From Takakia lepidozioides (Eukaryota > Streptophyta > Takakiopsida > Takakiales > Takakiaceae): a DNA stretch of 64,000 nucleotides. Position 1 is the first letter of the stretch. Every line of letters starts with the position of its first letter. Below the pieces are notes generated by a model. It had not been told where the DNA came from. It was given only the letters and a program-made list of their open reading frames with translations, and did not search any database. Below, piece after piece: positions 35,878 through 46,511 of this stretch. Position numbers and translations under genes: made by a program. Where the stretch lies: the NCBI GenBank assembly GCA_030704615.1, contig CM060734.1:28102042-28166041 (forward strand), read 5' to 3'.

Positions 35878-37521
35878 TTGAGAGCTCCGACAAACCAAGA
35901 GATGCCTCCCATGCCGGCAGCCTTTTGGGAAGGGTTGTTTGCGCAGTTTGGCGGGACGTTGAAAGACGTGTTGAAGGCGGCTAATGCCACTTCCACCAAG
36001 GCAAAGTTTAAGGTGAAGCCTAAGGAACCCGGCACCTTCGAGGGCGTTCGAAACCGGAAGGCACTCAACACCTGGCTCCTGGAGCTAGAGCAGTACTTCC
36101 GGGCGGCCAAGTTGAGTGACGAGGATCGGGTGGAAGTGGCTCCCACCTATTTGAGGGGCTATGCTCAACAATGGTGGCAGAAACGCCTTCACGACCGAGG
36201 CCCAAGCCCGGAAACCTTGAACTGGAGTGAGTTCAAGGAATTGATGAAGAGACAGTTTGTGCCCCTCAACGCATCCTGGCTTGCCCGGGACAAGATGAGG
36301 AATTTGAAGCAAACAGATGACATTCGGGGTATGTCCAGGCTTTCAATGTGCTGTTGCTCGAAGTCGCGGACATGGCAGAACCAGAAATGGTCAACTTTTG
36401 TGGCGGGACTGGCCCCATGGGCTAGGCGGAAGTTGGAGGAGAAGCCACCCAAGACTTTGAACGAGGCAATTGAGAGAGCTGAATGTTTCTCGGATGTCCC
36501 TAGGGGTGAGAGACAAGGCCGTACGGAGCTGAACCACAAGAAGACCCGGCGGGAAGGTGACTCCTCCCGACCGGAAAAGAAGTGGGATAGGCCACGCGGC
36601 GAAAATGGCACGTGGAAATCGAAGGGAGGTCCCTCACACGTCAAGGCGGCACCCGGTGCTTCGAAAGGAAAAGCGGTGGAGCGACTTATGGCGGACAGAA
36701 GGCGACCTTTGATGAGAGTGTTTCAATTGCGGGGAGCCCGGGCACATGGCCAAGAAGTGCACGAAGCCCGGCAATTGAACATGACTCGGGCGACCACGGA
36801 GCTGTCGGAAGATACCATCAGTCGCTTGGTGGAAGCGGTGGTCGCCAGGACTTGCAAGGTAGGCAAATTTTCTTGTGAGTTGTATCAGGAAACTGGCGCC
36901 TTACGAAAAGGGAGTCAGTTATTGTTCGTGGATGGGATAATATCCGGAACTAATGTGTCGTTGTTGGTGGACACAGGAGCGTCGCACTCCTTCATGACGC
37001 CGGCGGCGGCGCGAAAGTTGGGACTCCCGACAAGTGACGTGGGGGCCTCTATTGAGGTGCGCTCTGCCAAAGGAGAACCTCAGTTGGCGACAAGGTTGGC
37101 GTTTGATGTTCCTCTTCAACTGGGGAGTTGGGAGGGACGTGAGAACTTCACTATCTGCGAGATCGATGGAGTGGATCTCATTTTGGGAATGACCTTTTTG
37201 AGCAAATCCGGAGCGGTCATAGATGGCCGCAAGAGAGTAGTCACGCTGCCATGTGGGAATGGTGGCGAGGTTTTACGAGTGTCGGAAACGCCCAAATCCG
37301 TGGGAGGGCGAATAAACCTTCTATCAGCAAAGGAGTGGGCCGTGGAGGAGACACACGAGTCCCAGTTTTTGCTTTACATTAGAGAAGTGAAAGGAGAAGG
37401 CGATGGGGAGCCGAGCCCAGATTGGATCAAGGGGATTTTGGAGAAATACCAGGATGTGATGCCGGAGGATTTACCAAGCGGCTTGCCACCGCGAAGAGAG
37501 TTGACCACAAAATTGAGGTGA
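35878..37521 (+). CDS. Chromovirus gag and protease
   Basis: Capsid-like gag ([33 protein letters not shown]) is followed by a basic linker, and retropepsin has [12 protein letters not shown] (about 36,965) and LILGMTFL. The zinc knuckle [14 protein letters not shown] is encoded at 36,719-36,760 but in the +1 frame, so two compensating single-base errors flank it. The frame also covers the start of RT. An upstream frame from 35,706 may add N-terminal residues. Confidence 0.85.
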   Translation: MRAPTNQEMPPMPAAFWEGLFAQFGGTLKDVLKAANATSTKAKFKVKPKEPGTFEGVRNRKALNTWLLELEQYFRAAKLSDEDRVEVAPTYLRGYAQQWWQKRLHDRGPSPETLNWSEFKELMKRQFVPLNASWLARDKMRNLKQTDDIRGMSRLSMCCCSKSRTWQNQKWSTFVAGLAPWARRKLEEKPPKTLNEAIERAECFSDVPRGERQGRTELNHKKTRREGDSSRPEKKWDRPRGENGTWKSKGGPSHVKAAPGASKGKAVERLMADRRRPLMRVFQLRGARAHGQEVHEARQLNMTRATTELSEDTISRLVEAVVARTCKVGKFSCELYQETGALRKGSQLLFVDGIISGTNVSLLVDTGASHSFMTPAAARKLGLPTSDVGASIEVRSAKGEPQLATRLAFDVPLQLGSWEGRENFTICEIDGVDLILGMTFLSKSGAVIDGRKRVVTLPCGNGGEVLRVSETPKSVGGRINLLSAKEWAVEETHESQFLLYIREVKGEGDGEPSPDWIKGILEKYQDVMPEDLPSGLPPRRELTTKLR

Positions 37522-38310
37522 TACCGGGATCGGAACCGCCTGCCAAGGCGCCCTACCGGTTGAGCCACAAAGAGTTGGTCGAGCTGAAGACTCAGCTCAA
37601 AGATCTAATGTCAAAGGGGTACATCCGGCCGAGTAAGTCACCTTACGGAGCCCCGGTGCTATTTGCAGACAAGAAGGATGGGACGCTGCGGATGTGTGTC
37701 GATTACAGGGCTCTGAATAAGGTGACTATCAAAAACCGGTACCCTTTGCCAAGGATCGACGACCTCTTCGATCGGTTGGCAGAGCGAAGTATTTCAGCCG
37801 GATCGACTTGCGCTCCGGCTATCACCAAATTCGGGTGGCGGAAGGAGATGAGGAGAAGACCGCGTGCAGGACAAGGTATGGTTCATATGAGTTCTTGGTG
37901 ATGCCTTTTGGGCTCACCAATGCACCAGCGACATTTAGCACGCTGATGAACAGCCTTTTCCAGGAGTGGTTGGATGACTTGTGATCGTGTACATCGACGA
38001 CATCTTGGTGTACTCGAAAACAAAGGAGGAGCACCTGGAGCACCTCAAAAGGGTGTTCCAAAAATTGCGAGAAGGGAAGCTGTATGCCAAAGCTTCAAAG
38101 TGCGAATTCGGGGTCACAAAAGTGGAGTTCTTGGGGCACGTGATTACACAGGATGGGATCAAAATGGATGACAGAAAGGTGAGGGCGATCTTGGACTGGG
38201 AGCCTCCGACTTCGGTCCCGGGAGTGCGATCCTTCCTAGGACTCGCCTCCTATTACCGGAAGTATGTGAGAAAATTCGCCAAGATCGCGGGGCCGCTGTC
38301 GGACCTTGTG
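37470..38310 (+). CDS. Chromovirus reverse transcriptase, frameshifted
   Basis: RT runs from [15 protein letters not shown] through [12 protein letters not shown] and [13 protein letters not shown] (frame 37,422-37,901). It then shifts frame at about 37,786 into the segment with [12 protein letters not shown] and [12 protein letters not shown], and returns at 37,981 with VYIDDILVY (catalytic YIDD), HVITQDGIK and ASYYRKYV. A stop after PLSDLV (38,311) precedes RNase H in another frame. All key residues are present and only single-base indels break the gene. Confidence 0.82.
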
Positions 38311-38319
38311 TAAATCCAA

Positions 38320-39131
38320 AGTCTGGGTATGGAACACATTTGTGGGCCAAGCTTTTGCTGAATTGAAGCAGCGGATGACGGAAGCTCCAGTCTTTAAAAA
38401 TCCCGGAGTTCGATCGTCCGTTTGAGATTCATACAGATGCATCGGACTTCGCAATTGGGGGTGTACTTATGCAAGATGGACGTCCAGTGGCTTACGAAAG
38501 TAAGAAACTGAATGAAGTGGAGCGACGGTGGCCGACGCACGAAAAAGAGATGAAGGCGGTGGTACATTGCCTTGAACTCTGGCGCCACTATGTTGGTTCC
38601 AACCCAGTGAAGGTGTTCACGGACAATGTCACGGTGAAGTATTTTGCCACGCAGCCCAAGTTGTCCCCAAAACAACTTAGGTGGCAAGATACTTTGGCAG
38701 TGTTCGACGTGGATATCCAGTACAAACCGGGACGGGACAATGTGGTGGCCGATGCTTTAAGTAGAAAGCAGCAGCTCTTGTTGGTGTACAAGGGCGAGAC
38801 GGCGCTCCAAAGGAAGATCCGGAAGGCTTGCCGGAAGGATGAGCTGGCAAAGTGCGTGATGCAGAACTTGAGAATGGGGGTTAAATCGCAGTTCCACTTG
38901 CAAAACGGACTGCTCCGGTATAAGCAAAAACGTCTCTATGTGCCAAAGGGAGGGATCAGGGATAGTCTCTTGAGAGAATGCCATGATAGCCCGCTTGCGG
39001 GCCACGGTGGAGCCAAGCGCACTGCGGCACTCTTGAAGAAAGAGTATTTCTGGCCCAAACTGAGGGAGGAGGCAGAGGAGTATGTAAAGACATGCACCAC
39101 ATGCCAACAAAACCGGAGCGAGCGAGTATAA
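38320..39131 (+). CDS. Chromovirus RNase H and integrase zinc domain
   Basis: IHTDASDFAIGGVL (about 38,430) and the frame 38,469-39,131 give RNase H (HEKEMKAVVHCLELWRHY, VFTDNVTVKYF, VVADALSRK). The HHCC domain follows (CHDSPLAGHGGAKRT ... CTTCQQNR). The frame breaks at about 39,128, before integrase. Confidence 0.85.
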
Positions 39132-39156
39132 AAAGCAAGCGGGGCTGTTACAACCC

Positions 39157-39864
39157 TTGCCGATTCCAGAGGGGACTTGGGAAAGCGTCTCGATGGATTT
39201 CATGACTGCTATGCCGCTGTCAAAAGGATTCGATGCAATCATGGTGGTGGTAGATAGGTTCAGTAAAATGGCCCATTTCATCCCCACCAAGGAGACGGCA
39301 ACTGCGCAGGAGACAGGGCGACTTTACTTCGCCCACGTCTTAAAGCATCATGGAGTCCCGAAGGATATTGTCTCGGACCGCGACCCAAAGTTTACGAGTA
39401 AATTCTGGAGAGCACTTTGGAAGAAGATGGGGACGAGGCTGAAGATGAGCACCGCCTTCCGACCTACGACGGACGGCCAAACGGAAAGAGTGAATTCCGT
39501 AGTGAAGCAATTCTTGCGGAATTACGTGTCGGCAGACCAATCAGACTGGATGGAACACTTAGACGCGGCAGAGTTCTGTTATAATAACACAGAACACTCC
39601 GCGACGGGAGTTTCCCCTTTTGTGTTGGTCTATGGAAAAGCACCTCTGGTGCCGACAAGTTGGGCCGCCCAGGACGTTGAGGAACCGGCAGTAGCGGCGG
39701 TACTGGAAGAACGCGAGCGTTTGTTGAAGCTCGCAAAGTACAACATTGCCAAAGCTAGGAAACGGTATGAAAGGCAGGCGAATCGGAAGCGGAGGGAAGT
39801 GAAGTTTGAGGCAGGCACAGAGGTCTGGTTGAACATCAAGAATTTCGACTACCTCCGGAAATGA
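39157..39864 (+). CDS. Chromovirus integrase catalytic core
   Basis: The D,D35E core reads SMDFMTAMP (first Asp), [15 protein letters not shown] (second Asp) and [11 protein letters not shown] (Glu), then [19 protein letters not shown] and a basic helix. This is typical chromovirus integrase. It ends at 39,864 by a small indel just before the GPY/F-like module. Confidence 0.9.
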   Translation: MPIPEGTWESVSMDFMTAMPLSKGFDAIMVVVDRFSKMAHFIPTKETATAQETGRLYFAHVLKHHGVPKDIVSDRDPKFTSKFWRALWKKMGTRLKMSTAFRPTTDGQTERVNSVVKQFLRNYVSADQSDWMEHLDAAEFCYNNTEHSATGVSPFVLVYGKAPLVPTSWAAQDVEEPAVAAVLEERERLLKLAKYNIAKARKRYERQANRKRREVKFEAGTEVWLNIKNFDYLRK

Positions 39865-40255
39865 GTCCGAAGTTCGTACCTCCGTATGCGGGTCCCTTTC
39901 GCATTCGGAGGGTTATGAATGAGGATGTGTATGAATTGGAGCTGCCAGCAAACAGCAAGGTGCACCCAGTATTCCATGTCTCCCTTTTGAAGCCTTACTT
40001 CAAAGATGAAGCACGTCCGAATCGGCAGCAAGTGTTGCGTCCGCCACCTATGCTGTTGGATCATGAAAATGAACCGAGTACGAGGTGGAGGCAATACTTA
40101 AGTCGAGGAGGTTCAAGAACCGAGAAACGGAGTATCTCGTCAAATGGAAGGGCTATCATCTTGTGGAGGCATCTTGGGTGCGTGCTCAGAAATGGGAAAC
40201 GCATCCGAGGCAGTTGCAGCGTTCGAAGGGCGACCTCAAAAGCGGGAAGAAGCGT
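39861..40255 (+). CDS. Chromovirus integrase C-terminus (GPF module) and chromodomain
   Basis: [17 protein letters not shown] and [13 protein letters not shown] form the GPY/F module. After a frame change at about 40,075 the sequence encodes [21 protein letters not shown] and ASWV, a chromodomain with the aromatic and acidic positions that bind methylated histone tails in chromoviruses. This supports integration into heterochromatin by family knowledge. Confidence 0.83.
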
Positions 40256-40313
40256 TGATGGGGACATCAACCTTGGAGCGTGGGGGAGGAAATGCATGCT
40301 TAGCCCGGTTTAG

Positions 40314-41149
40314 CTAGCTCAGGAATCCGATTGCAAAAACTTGTATTGTACAAAAATTTGTGATAAAGGAAATGGGTTCCAAATATTGTGCGTCCTATTG
40401 TGTTTGGAATGGTGATGCATGGTGTGGTTGGCTGGTGTGTAGAATGCATGCTAGCTTACAAAAGTGGGAGAGGTAAATTGGGTTAATCGTGTGTTTGCGC
40501 AGTGCCGAAATCGGGTGACTCCCATCCAAGGGGCAAGGAAACTTGCGCCTTATTTGGGAGTTCAAGTGCTAGTGCGCACCTGGCGCGTGCGCGTACTATA
40601 ACTGCGCTACCGAGGGGGTTGCCTTGTAGTGCGGGCTAACGCGGAAGCTACGTGCTTCCGTTCACGTACTATAATCGTGTAGCCTCGGGACGAAGTCGTA
40701 GTGCGGCTTCGGCGTGTTCCGTACCTCAGGCCAGCATTCCAAGGCGGACCCAATTGTAGTGATTGGGGCGCACGGTTGGTTCAAGGTTATCTTCCTAGTC
40801 AAAGAGGGTTCCAGGTGAACCCTGCTCAAGGTGATGCCAAAAGCGGGCATCATGAGCGATCGCAAGCAATGTTGTTGCAGTAAGGCGATTCGATCCTCGG
40901 GGAGGATCGTTCCTTGGCCTTGAAGTAGGCCAAGAAGAGTGCACTGGGAGGAGCTGGAGAGGCTCCACCCTTGCCGGGACTTGGAGGAAGTCGGCCGAAC
41001 TAGCTAGTGGAGAGTGGAGTCAAGTGTGGGGTTTGGTTCTTTGCCATGGGACGCCATGGTACGGAAACAAACTCCTTGATGTGGGACGCCACAACTTGGA
41101 TGTTCGTTTCTACAAAATGGACAAGTCGATGAGGACATCGACTCCCTGT
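40314..41149 (+). other. Chromovirus 3' untranslated region
   Basis: There is no coding frame beyond shadows. Two imperfect GC-rich segments each contain CGTACTATAA (about 40,590 and 40,665). The function is unknown. Confidence 0.5.
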
Positions 41150-41162
41150 TGGTAGGGGTGTG
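41150..41162 (+). other. Polypurine tract candidate of chromovirus
   Basis: GTTGGTAGGGGTG directly precedes the 3' LTR start, the expected site for plus-strand primer formation. Confidence 0.55.
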
Positions 41163-41889
41163 TGTCGCGGCCCTTTGCCTTGAGGGCAGGGGGTCGGGAC
41201 ACATGAGGGGCTGCCCCCTGGTGGGGGGGGGCAGCGGCGGCGATAGGTATGGGGGGCTGAAGCACCCTTGAGTGCCCAAGGCACTCAAGGAGGCGGAGGC
41301 GCTCACTAGGTGGAGCCCCGCACACCGGGTTGCGGTGGAGGTGGCTCCACAAGGGGTGGTGGTAGCTTAGTGGGACTTAGTGGGGGTGGCATAGGACTCA
41401 CCATGGGGTGGAGACCTCGAGGTGGGAGTCGTGGGGAGTCTTGGGACTCATCACGGTCCATTGGGGCCGCGGTGAGTGGGCCAAGACTCACCGCGACTCA
41501 CCACCGGGAGTCGAGGGTTTTCGTGGTGGTTCGCCATAAAATGGCATGGCTGGTTATGAAACCCCCGCGGACAGCTACAGAAGTATATATAGGGAGTAGT
41601 AACCCCGAGAACGGTGCAAGCCCGTTGGTGACCAAAAACTAGTGAGTAAGCGAGCGAGCCGGAAAGCGACCAAAGAGTGGGGAGCTGTTCCGGACTGCCA
41701 TCTACCAAAGGGAATTCTCCTAGTCCCAAATAGGTGGAGGGTTTAGAGGGAAGCGGAAGGGGACCGTTATGTCCCGGTGAGTAGCCGAAACTCCAAGTTG
41801 GCCCGGCGGCCAGGTTGGGAGTCAGGCGCGCGCATCAAAGCGGGCAACTATGACTTGAAGGGGAGTTTACCGAATTGAGGTGTGCGACA
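41163..41889 (+). repeat. 3' LTR of chromovirus (727 bp)
   Basis: It is near-identical to the 5' LTR, with a TATA box at 41,584-41,591. Differences are about nine single or double indels in G, C, A or T runs and three or four substitutions. TGCCT follows at 41,890-41,894. Confidence 0.92.
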
Positions 41890-42828
41890 TGCCTCGTCTG
41901 CAAGTCCCGCAACACTCGCAACATCTCCCAAAACAAATGCGATCGTGCATCATGCAAGCCATTCCCATGACCTGCGGGAGAGTGTCCTTGGCAAGACCAT
42001 CCAGCTATCACCAAGTCAATGGCACCATGCGGTCCAAATCATCCGCCCCAGCAAGGTAATGTCTGCTGGCAAGGCCTTTTGATACCCTTGAATTGTTGAG
42101 AGAGGCAACAACTCAAGATACCGGTGTGTAAGCAAGGCGATGTGGCGCATAGAAATACGCCAAGCTATCTCATCCTTCTCCACATACAAGTACTTGCGTA
42201 CTTTAATCCCTGCTTGCAACACTCCTGCAAGCCCAGTGCTCATACCTCCAAATAGGTCTAGCAAACAAATCCCTGAGTCAGGTGGTTGCCAGGTAATGGG
42301 CACTGTATCCAAAAGAGCTAACTGAGGAGGTCCATGTGATGTCACTAAACTCCCCTCACTCACCAATGGATAGGCCTCCTGCCATGCTTGGTGCACACAC
42401 TCGCCTGCTACTCGATGCAAATTCCCAACTGTACCCCACAGTGGAATATGAACAAGCACATAAGGAAGCAAATCAGCCTTGTATGCCAATTGTTTGTCCT
42501 CATCAGGTGGTGGCCTATCATCTGCATAGCTATTGCCCTCCAAGAGCTCACCATCCCAAGCCACCACCCCTGAGAATGCAGCCAATGTGGGCATCATGTT
42601 CCTATGATCCACCGCTACATTCCCAATAAACCGCACTGGGAGCAGTGCACGTCGACCATCTCCTGACTGCCATTCCGGCCTGTAGGATGTCATTTCCTCC
42701 CAAAAGTCCAGAGTGAATCCCATGGGGTATAACACCGCCCCACCAACAAGCACATCATAAGACATCGCGTCCGTAACAATGGCTTTAGCTCTCATGACTG
42801 AGCCGTTTGTAAGATAATCCGGCTGCAA
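41890..42828 (-). pseudogene. Copy C protease tail and methyltransferase motifs I-IV
   Basis: The frame 42,016-42,828 starts with the end of the retropepsin module (DVLVGGAVLYPMGF) and an extension of about 110 residues. Motif I follows: ICLLDLFGGMSTGLAG (about 42,222-42,268, the SAM-binding FxG box), then YVEKDE (motif II acid). A 1-nt shift at about 42,040 leads to IDLVIAGWSCQGHS (41,979-42,010), motif IV with the catalytic Cys but Ser in place of the usual Pro. The chromovirus begins 85 bp later. Motif order I-IV-VI-VIII-X is canonical, as in DNMT3 and unlike the permuted plant DRM enzymes. Confidence 0.75.
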
Positions 42829-42975
42829 TCAAATGAAGAGCTCATGGCGTGTAATCCCTCGTGCCTTCTCTGAACCGCCCAAAGATGTTTGAATTTGGAA
42901 ATGGAAAGGGCAAGGCTCCAAATCCGCCTCTGTAAGGCCCAAGCCTGCAATTGTTGCTTTGCCCAACATCAATGG

Positions 42976-45177
42976 CTATGCTCCCGAGTCCAACAAGACC
43001 CGCAGTGGCCTATACCTCCTCCCGGCTGGGCCACCCAACTGAAACACACCATCCTGATTGTCCACCAGGACTACCCCAGGAGTCACCATACTGCGCTCAA
43101 TGGCTGGCCTAGCTGGCAACTCCTGCAACCTTGCAGCTACCGCTTGCCATGGCGCAGCTGTGGCTGTCTTCACCCTTGAATCCAGGGCATTCATGCATTG
43201 CACCTTATCCGCTATCCCCACAGATAGTGCCGATGCATCACCACTCTCACAAAGTCCAGCTGCCAGTTTAAACACTGCAGCTAGCCGCATCCCCGGCATT
43301 GCAATTGTTGTGGCAGAAAACAATGGAGCTTGGCAAATCGCCGTAGCCGCCCCCAACAATGTACTGGCTGCACCTTGCTTTGCAGTACCACCCACTGGCA
43401 TTTCCCGAGCCATACCAACTCTTCCCAATGGCACTCGTGGCTCTACCTCTGACACACTTGGGCGAGCGGGTGCCATCGATGGCATAGTTGGCACTGTCTC
43501 AGCCAATGTGAAAGACTGTGGAAGCCTTGTCTGCCAACTTGCTTCCCCTCTTTGTGGATCAAAATCCACATCCGCTCCTCTTGGCTCAGGAGCACGCGTT
43601 GCTGCTCGAGTGACAGCAGCTGCAGAGTCCACATGCAATGGTCTTGCAAGTGCAGCTCCACACATGAAGCCCATACCAATCTGGTCTTCCCTAGGCATAT
43701 GAGGATATGCAGGTGGGGCTTGAACCTCAAGCCTTGGAGCTGGCGCAACATGAGTAGTGGCCATGGTAGCAAGACGTTGCTCTAGTTGGGCAAGCCTATC
43801 TACCATGCCTTGGTCATGACCTTGACCGTGACCCTGTGCTCCTTGGTTTTGGTTACGACCTCCACCACGACCTCTGCCTCCTCTACCTCTCTGGACTACA
43901 TTGCCTCGTCCTCGGCCACCATTGTTCCCTTGGAACTGGCCTGGCCGTAGCTCAGGATGCAAATCATAACAACGGGTCTCTTCATGCCCATACTTGTCAC
44001 AATGCCTACACTGTAGTTGTGTAGGCTGTGGCTGTGCCGGCCCTTTGCCTCTCTCCGGGCAATCTCTCTTAACATGGGGTCCTCCACAATCCCAACATGT
44101 CACTCCCGACTGTTGTTGGCCTGAGAATGAAGGAAGTGACCTTTGCAATTGAGATCCTCTCTGTCTTTCCCTGGGCTTCGCCTGAGCCCCTTTGTTGCCT
44201 TGAGCACGTTGGGGTAGTGGTTGTTGTTGGCTAGGAGCCCCACTTTGTTGTGTCTCCTTACCGAACCCCACCATGACCACTTGCTCCTCCACCATATCGA
44301 GCTCTATCCGCTCTGCCAGCAAAAACACGTTTGCTAAGTGGGTTGGGCCACTTGTAGGAGAGTTGCATCCCGCACCCTTCTCCTCAGCTCCTTGTCCAAT
44401 ATCCCATACCAGAATTGGACTGCTTGAGCTTCTGTAACCCCTTGGGTTACGTTTATCAAGCCCCCTCATGCGCGTGTAAGCCTCCCTTAAACTCTCGGCA
44501 GGCTTTCGTTGGAACTCTTGCAAACTCCGCAATTTCTCCGTCCTTATCCCTTGGTAGTTTCTCCTTAACTCCTCGAAGAACTCCACAACTGGGTTAAAGG
44601 CAGGCATGGGTGTTGGTGCTGCAGCAGGAGCTTGGGTGGACTTCCCAGCTCCTGTTCCACTTGACGTCCCACTGCTGCTTGCAGAAGCTGCCGGTGTCAC
44701 CACTGCCCTTGTGTCTCTAGTGATGGAGACATAGTCAGGTGACCAATACACCCGCCATTCCTCAATCTCCACCTCATATCTCCGCCTAAACTCATGGTAA
44801 TCATCCATGGGCGGCCCCTCAAGGTGCTGAAACAGCCCCTTCCACGCCATAAAAGGCGTAAACAGTTGTGGATTGCGCATCTGCTGCAAATCACACCAAC
44901 TGTCAAACTCTTGTATGAAGTCATCAAGCTCGATGGTGCCCATAGCTCCAGAGTACCTACGTGGCCCCTTCGTAGCTCCATACATCTCCTCCATCATGTC
45001 CCACAACAATGGCACGGAAATGACTTGCACCCTCGGCGAGAATCCTCCTGACTTCGAGTCTGAACCTTCCTTAGAAGACACTGAAGGTGAAGGTGGCCTA
45101 AACCGCACACCTCGTCTTGTATACCCACTTGTATCGCTGGTGCTCGTACCGGCACTCTCCTCAGCAACTGGTGGCAC
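42976..45177 (-). CDS. Copy C gag and protease start
   Basis: This is a single 733-codon frame from MPPVAEESAG. It has a Ser-rich N-terminus, a capsid-like region (ELDDFIQEFDSWCDLQQM, FMAWKGLFQHL), a Gln-rich linker, two zinc knuckles (CWDCGGPHVKRDC and CRHCDKYGHEETRC), an RGG-rich RNA-binding tract at about 43,850-43,920 and a long Ala/Pro-rich spacer. It ends at LLDSGA, the protease active site, by TAG where copy B has Gln. A short frameshift-like region near 44,340-44,460 (KRNPRGYRSSSS) replaces conserved gag sequence. Confidence 0.82.
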   Translation of the reverse strand: MPPVAEESAGTSTSDTSGYTRRGVRFRPPSPSVSSKEGSDSKSGGFSPRVQVISVPLLWDMMEEMYGATKGPRRYSGAMGTIELDDFIQEFDSWCDLQQMRNPQLFTPFMAWKGLFQHLEGPPMDDYHEFRRRYEVEIEEWRVYWSPDYVSITRDTRAVVTPAASASSSGTSSGTGAGKSTQAPAAAPTPMPAFNPVVEFFEELRRNYQGIRTEKLRSLQEFQRKPAESLREAYTRMRGLDKRNPRGYRSSSSPILVWDIGQGAEEKGAGCNSPTSGPTHLANVFLLAERIELDMVEEQVVMVGFGKETQQSGAPSQQQPLPQRAQGNKGAQAKPRERQRGSQLQRSLPSFSGQQQSGVTCWDCGGPHVKRDCPERGKGPAQPQPTQLQCRHCDKYGHEETRCYDLHPELRPGQFQGNNGGRGRGNVVQRGRGGRGRGGGRNQNQGAQGHGQGHDQGMVDRLAQLEQRLATMATTHVAPAPRLEVQAPPAYPHMPREDQIGMGFMCGAALARPLHVDSAAAVTRAATRAPEPRGADVDFDPQRGEASWQTRLPQSFTLAETVPTMPSMAPARPSVSEVEPRVPLGRVGMAREMPVGGTAKQGAASTLLGAATAICQAPLFSATTIAMPGMRLAAVFKLAAGLCESGDASALSVGIADKVQCMNALDSRVKTATAAPWQAVAARLQELPARPAIERSMVTPGVVLVDNQDGVFQLGGPAGRRYRPLRVLLDSGA

Positions 45178-46055
45178 CTCCGTGATGAAAACTCACAACC
45201 ACACGTGTTGTAAACCTGTCTCTAATCCCCTTTTCCACAAGGTAACCGGGTAGAGAACCTGTTACAGCTTATGGCTTAGACTACTAGGTTCGTAACATAA
45301 ACCTGCACCTGCATCCACCGCAAGCACTCCTATGGTCTGCTGGTCATCAACCCAGCCTCACCATAAGAGAAACAATGATGGTCTGACTGGTCATCACCCC
45401 AGCCTCACCACCAACAGCACGCTCTAGGATTGGCCGGTGATCAAATCCGGACCAACCTCCTATGAAAACAAGCGCCCACACAAAGCTAACATGGCGCACA
45501 GTCAAGCATGCAGGTGTGGAGAGGATCCAAACACAAGAAAATGAATACAGCAACTCCCCCACACCAAAAACACTCCATAGTGTCGCTCCTGCAATGACAC
45601 CCCAGCCCAAACCCGGACTGACTCTTGCCTCCACCTACGGAAAGGTTTTGGCCTACAGAGAGGTGGAAGACTACAAAGAAGGAGACTAAAGCAATTCCTA
45701 TCACATCATGCTCTCATCCCACTACCCTATCTCCACACTCTCTTGCTTGAACAATAGACAAGACTATCTTTCAAGGGTCTCTCAAATAACTCTCCAGGAG
45801 CCCTCAAGAATATGTCTCTCAAACAATCTCACTATGGCTCCCAATCCTTGCACGACGGGACTCCAAAATAGTACACCAAGGCCCCAAGCTTGCCAAAACT
45901 TAGCCCTCGAGGACCCCAATAGTCCCTCACACAAGTCGCCAAAGACTCCTCAAGCTCGCCAAATATTGGCCTCCAAGGACCCCAAATAGTCCTCCAAAGA
46001 ACTCCAAATGGTCCTCCAAGGACCCCAAACAGTCCTCTAAGGACCCCCAACGGGG
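45178..46055 (-). repeat. 5' leader of copy C
   Basis: It is homologous to 22,804-23,900 next to copy B, including the decayed CTCCAAGGACCCCAAA minisatellite at 45,900-46,050. No LTR is recognisable at this end. Sequence identity with copy B stops near 46,055. Confidence 0.5.
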
Positions 46056-46510
46056 GCTGCTATTTCATGAGCCATGAGCCATGAGCGGCATGAGTGAGCA
46101 GAGTCGTAAGTGTGGAAAAAAACATGAGCAGCACTATTTTCCGGAAAATGAGTGTCCGCGGGAATAGGGTTTAGGGTGCCACGGTCATAGGGGGAGAAGG
46201 ACCTCCCGATGAAGGAGGTTCGGCAATGTTATTTAGAATTATATATTGAAAGGCAATGTTTCGCGAATGGTAGGGTGGTACTGCTCTGTACAATGGGGGC
46301 CCATTTCAGCCTACCAGCCACTTGCAAATCCACCCACACTCCCAATCCCAAACGAAATGAGCAATGACGCATTCTGGGAACGATGGACACAGAATAGAAT
46401 AAAAAGAGGGCACAATGAGGTTTTTATTGATCCACATGAATTGCATTTGAAGCGCGTCTACTGTGCTGATTGTGCCATCAAATCTTGAGCCCTGGGCCTA
46501 CTGAATACAA
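46056..46510. other. Segment beginning with CATGAGC simple repeats; no gene
   Basis: GCTATTTCATGAGC followed by (CATGAG/CGG)n starts at about 46,062 and recurs at 58,565. An 81-codon plus frame (46,246-46,488, ending KRVYCADCAIKS) has no recognisable domain. Confidence 0.35.
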
Positions 46511-46511
46511 G

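Larger units (their letters stand above)
34932..41889 (+). mobile_element. Complete chromovirus (Ty3/gypsy with chromodomain) nested in copy C
   Basis: It is 6,958 bp, bounded by LTRs 34,932-35,649 and 41,163-41,889 (TGTCGCGG...GCGACA) and flanked by TGCCT on both sides, the 5-bp target duplication expected of Ty3 integrase. Order: PBS, gag, protease, RT, RNase H, integrase, chromodomain, a long 3' UTR and polypurine tract. The LTRs differ by only a few substitutions, so the insertion is recent and post-dates copy C. Confidence 0.93.
29798..46055 (-). mobile_element. Ty3/gypsy methyltransferase/PHD retroelement, copy C, interrupted by a chromovirus
   Basis: This is the most complete copy: leader (45,178-46,055), gag-protease (42,976-45,177), methyltransferase (42,828-41,890 continued at 34,931-34,400), RT/RNase H, integrase, PHD finger and LTR. 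A 6,958-bp chromovirus sits in the methyltransferase. A smaller foreign insert (33,174-33,512) sits in RT. Several nonsense codons remain, so it is not autonomous as read. Confidence 0.85.

Noticed and set aside
34932-41889. Enveloped retrovirus-like element
   Set aside because: There is no env-like frame after integrase; the C-terminus is a chromodomain followed by a non-coding 3' region.
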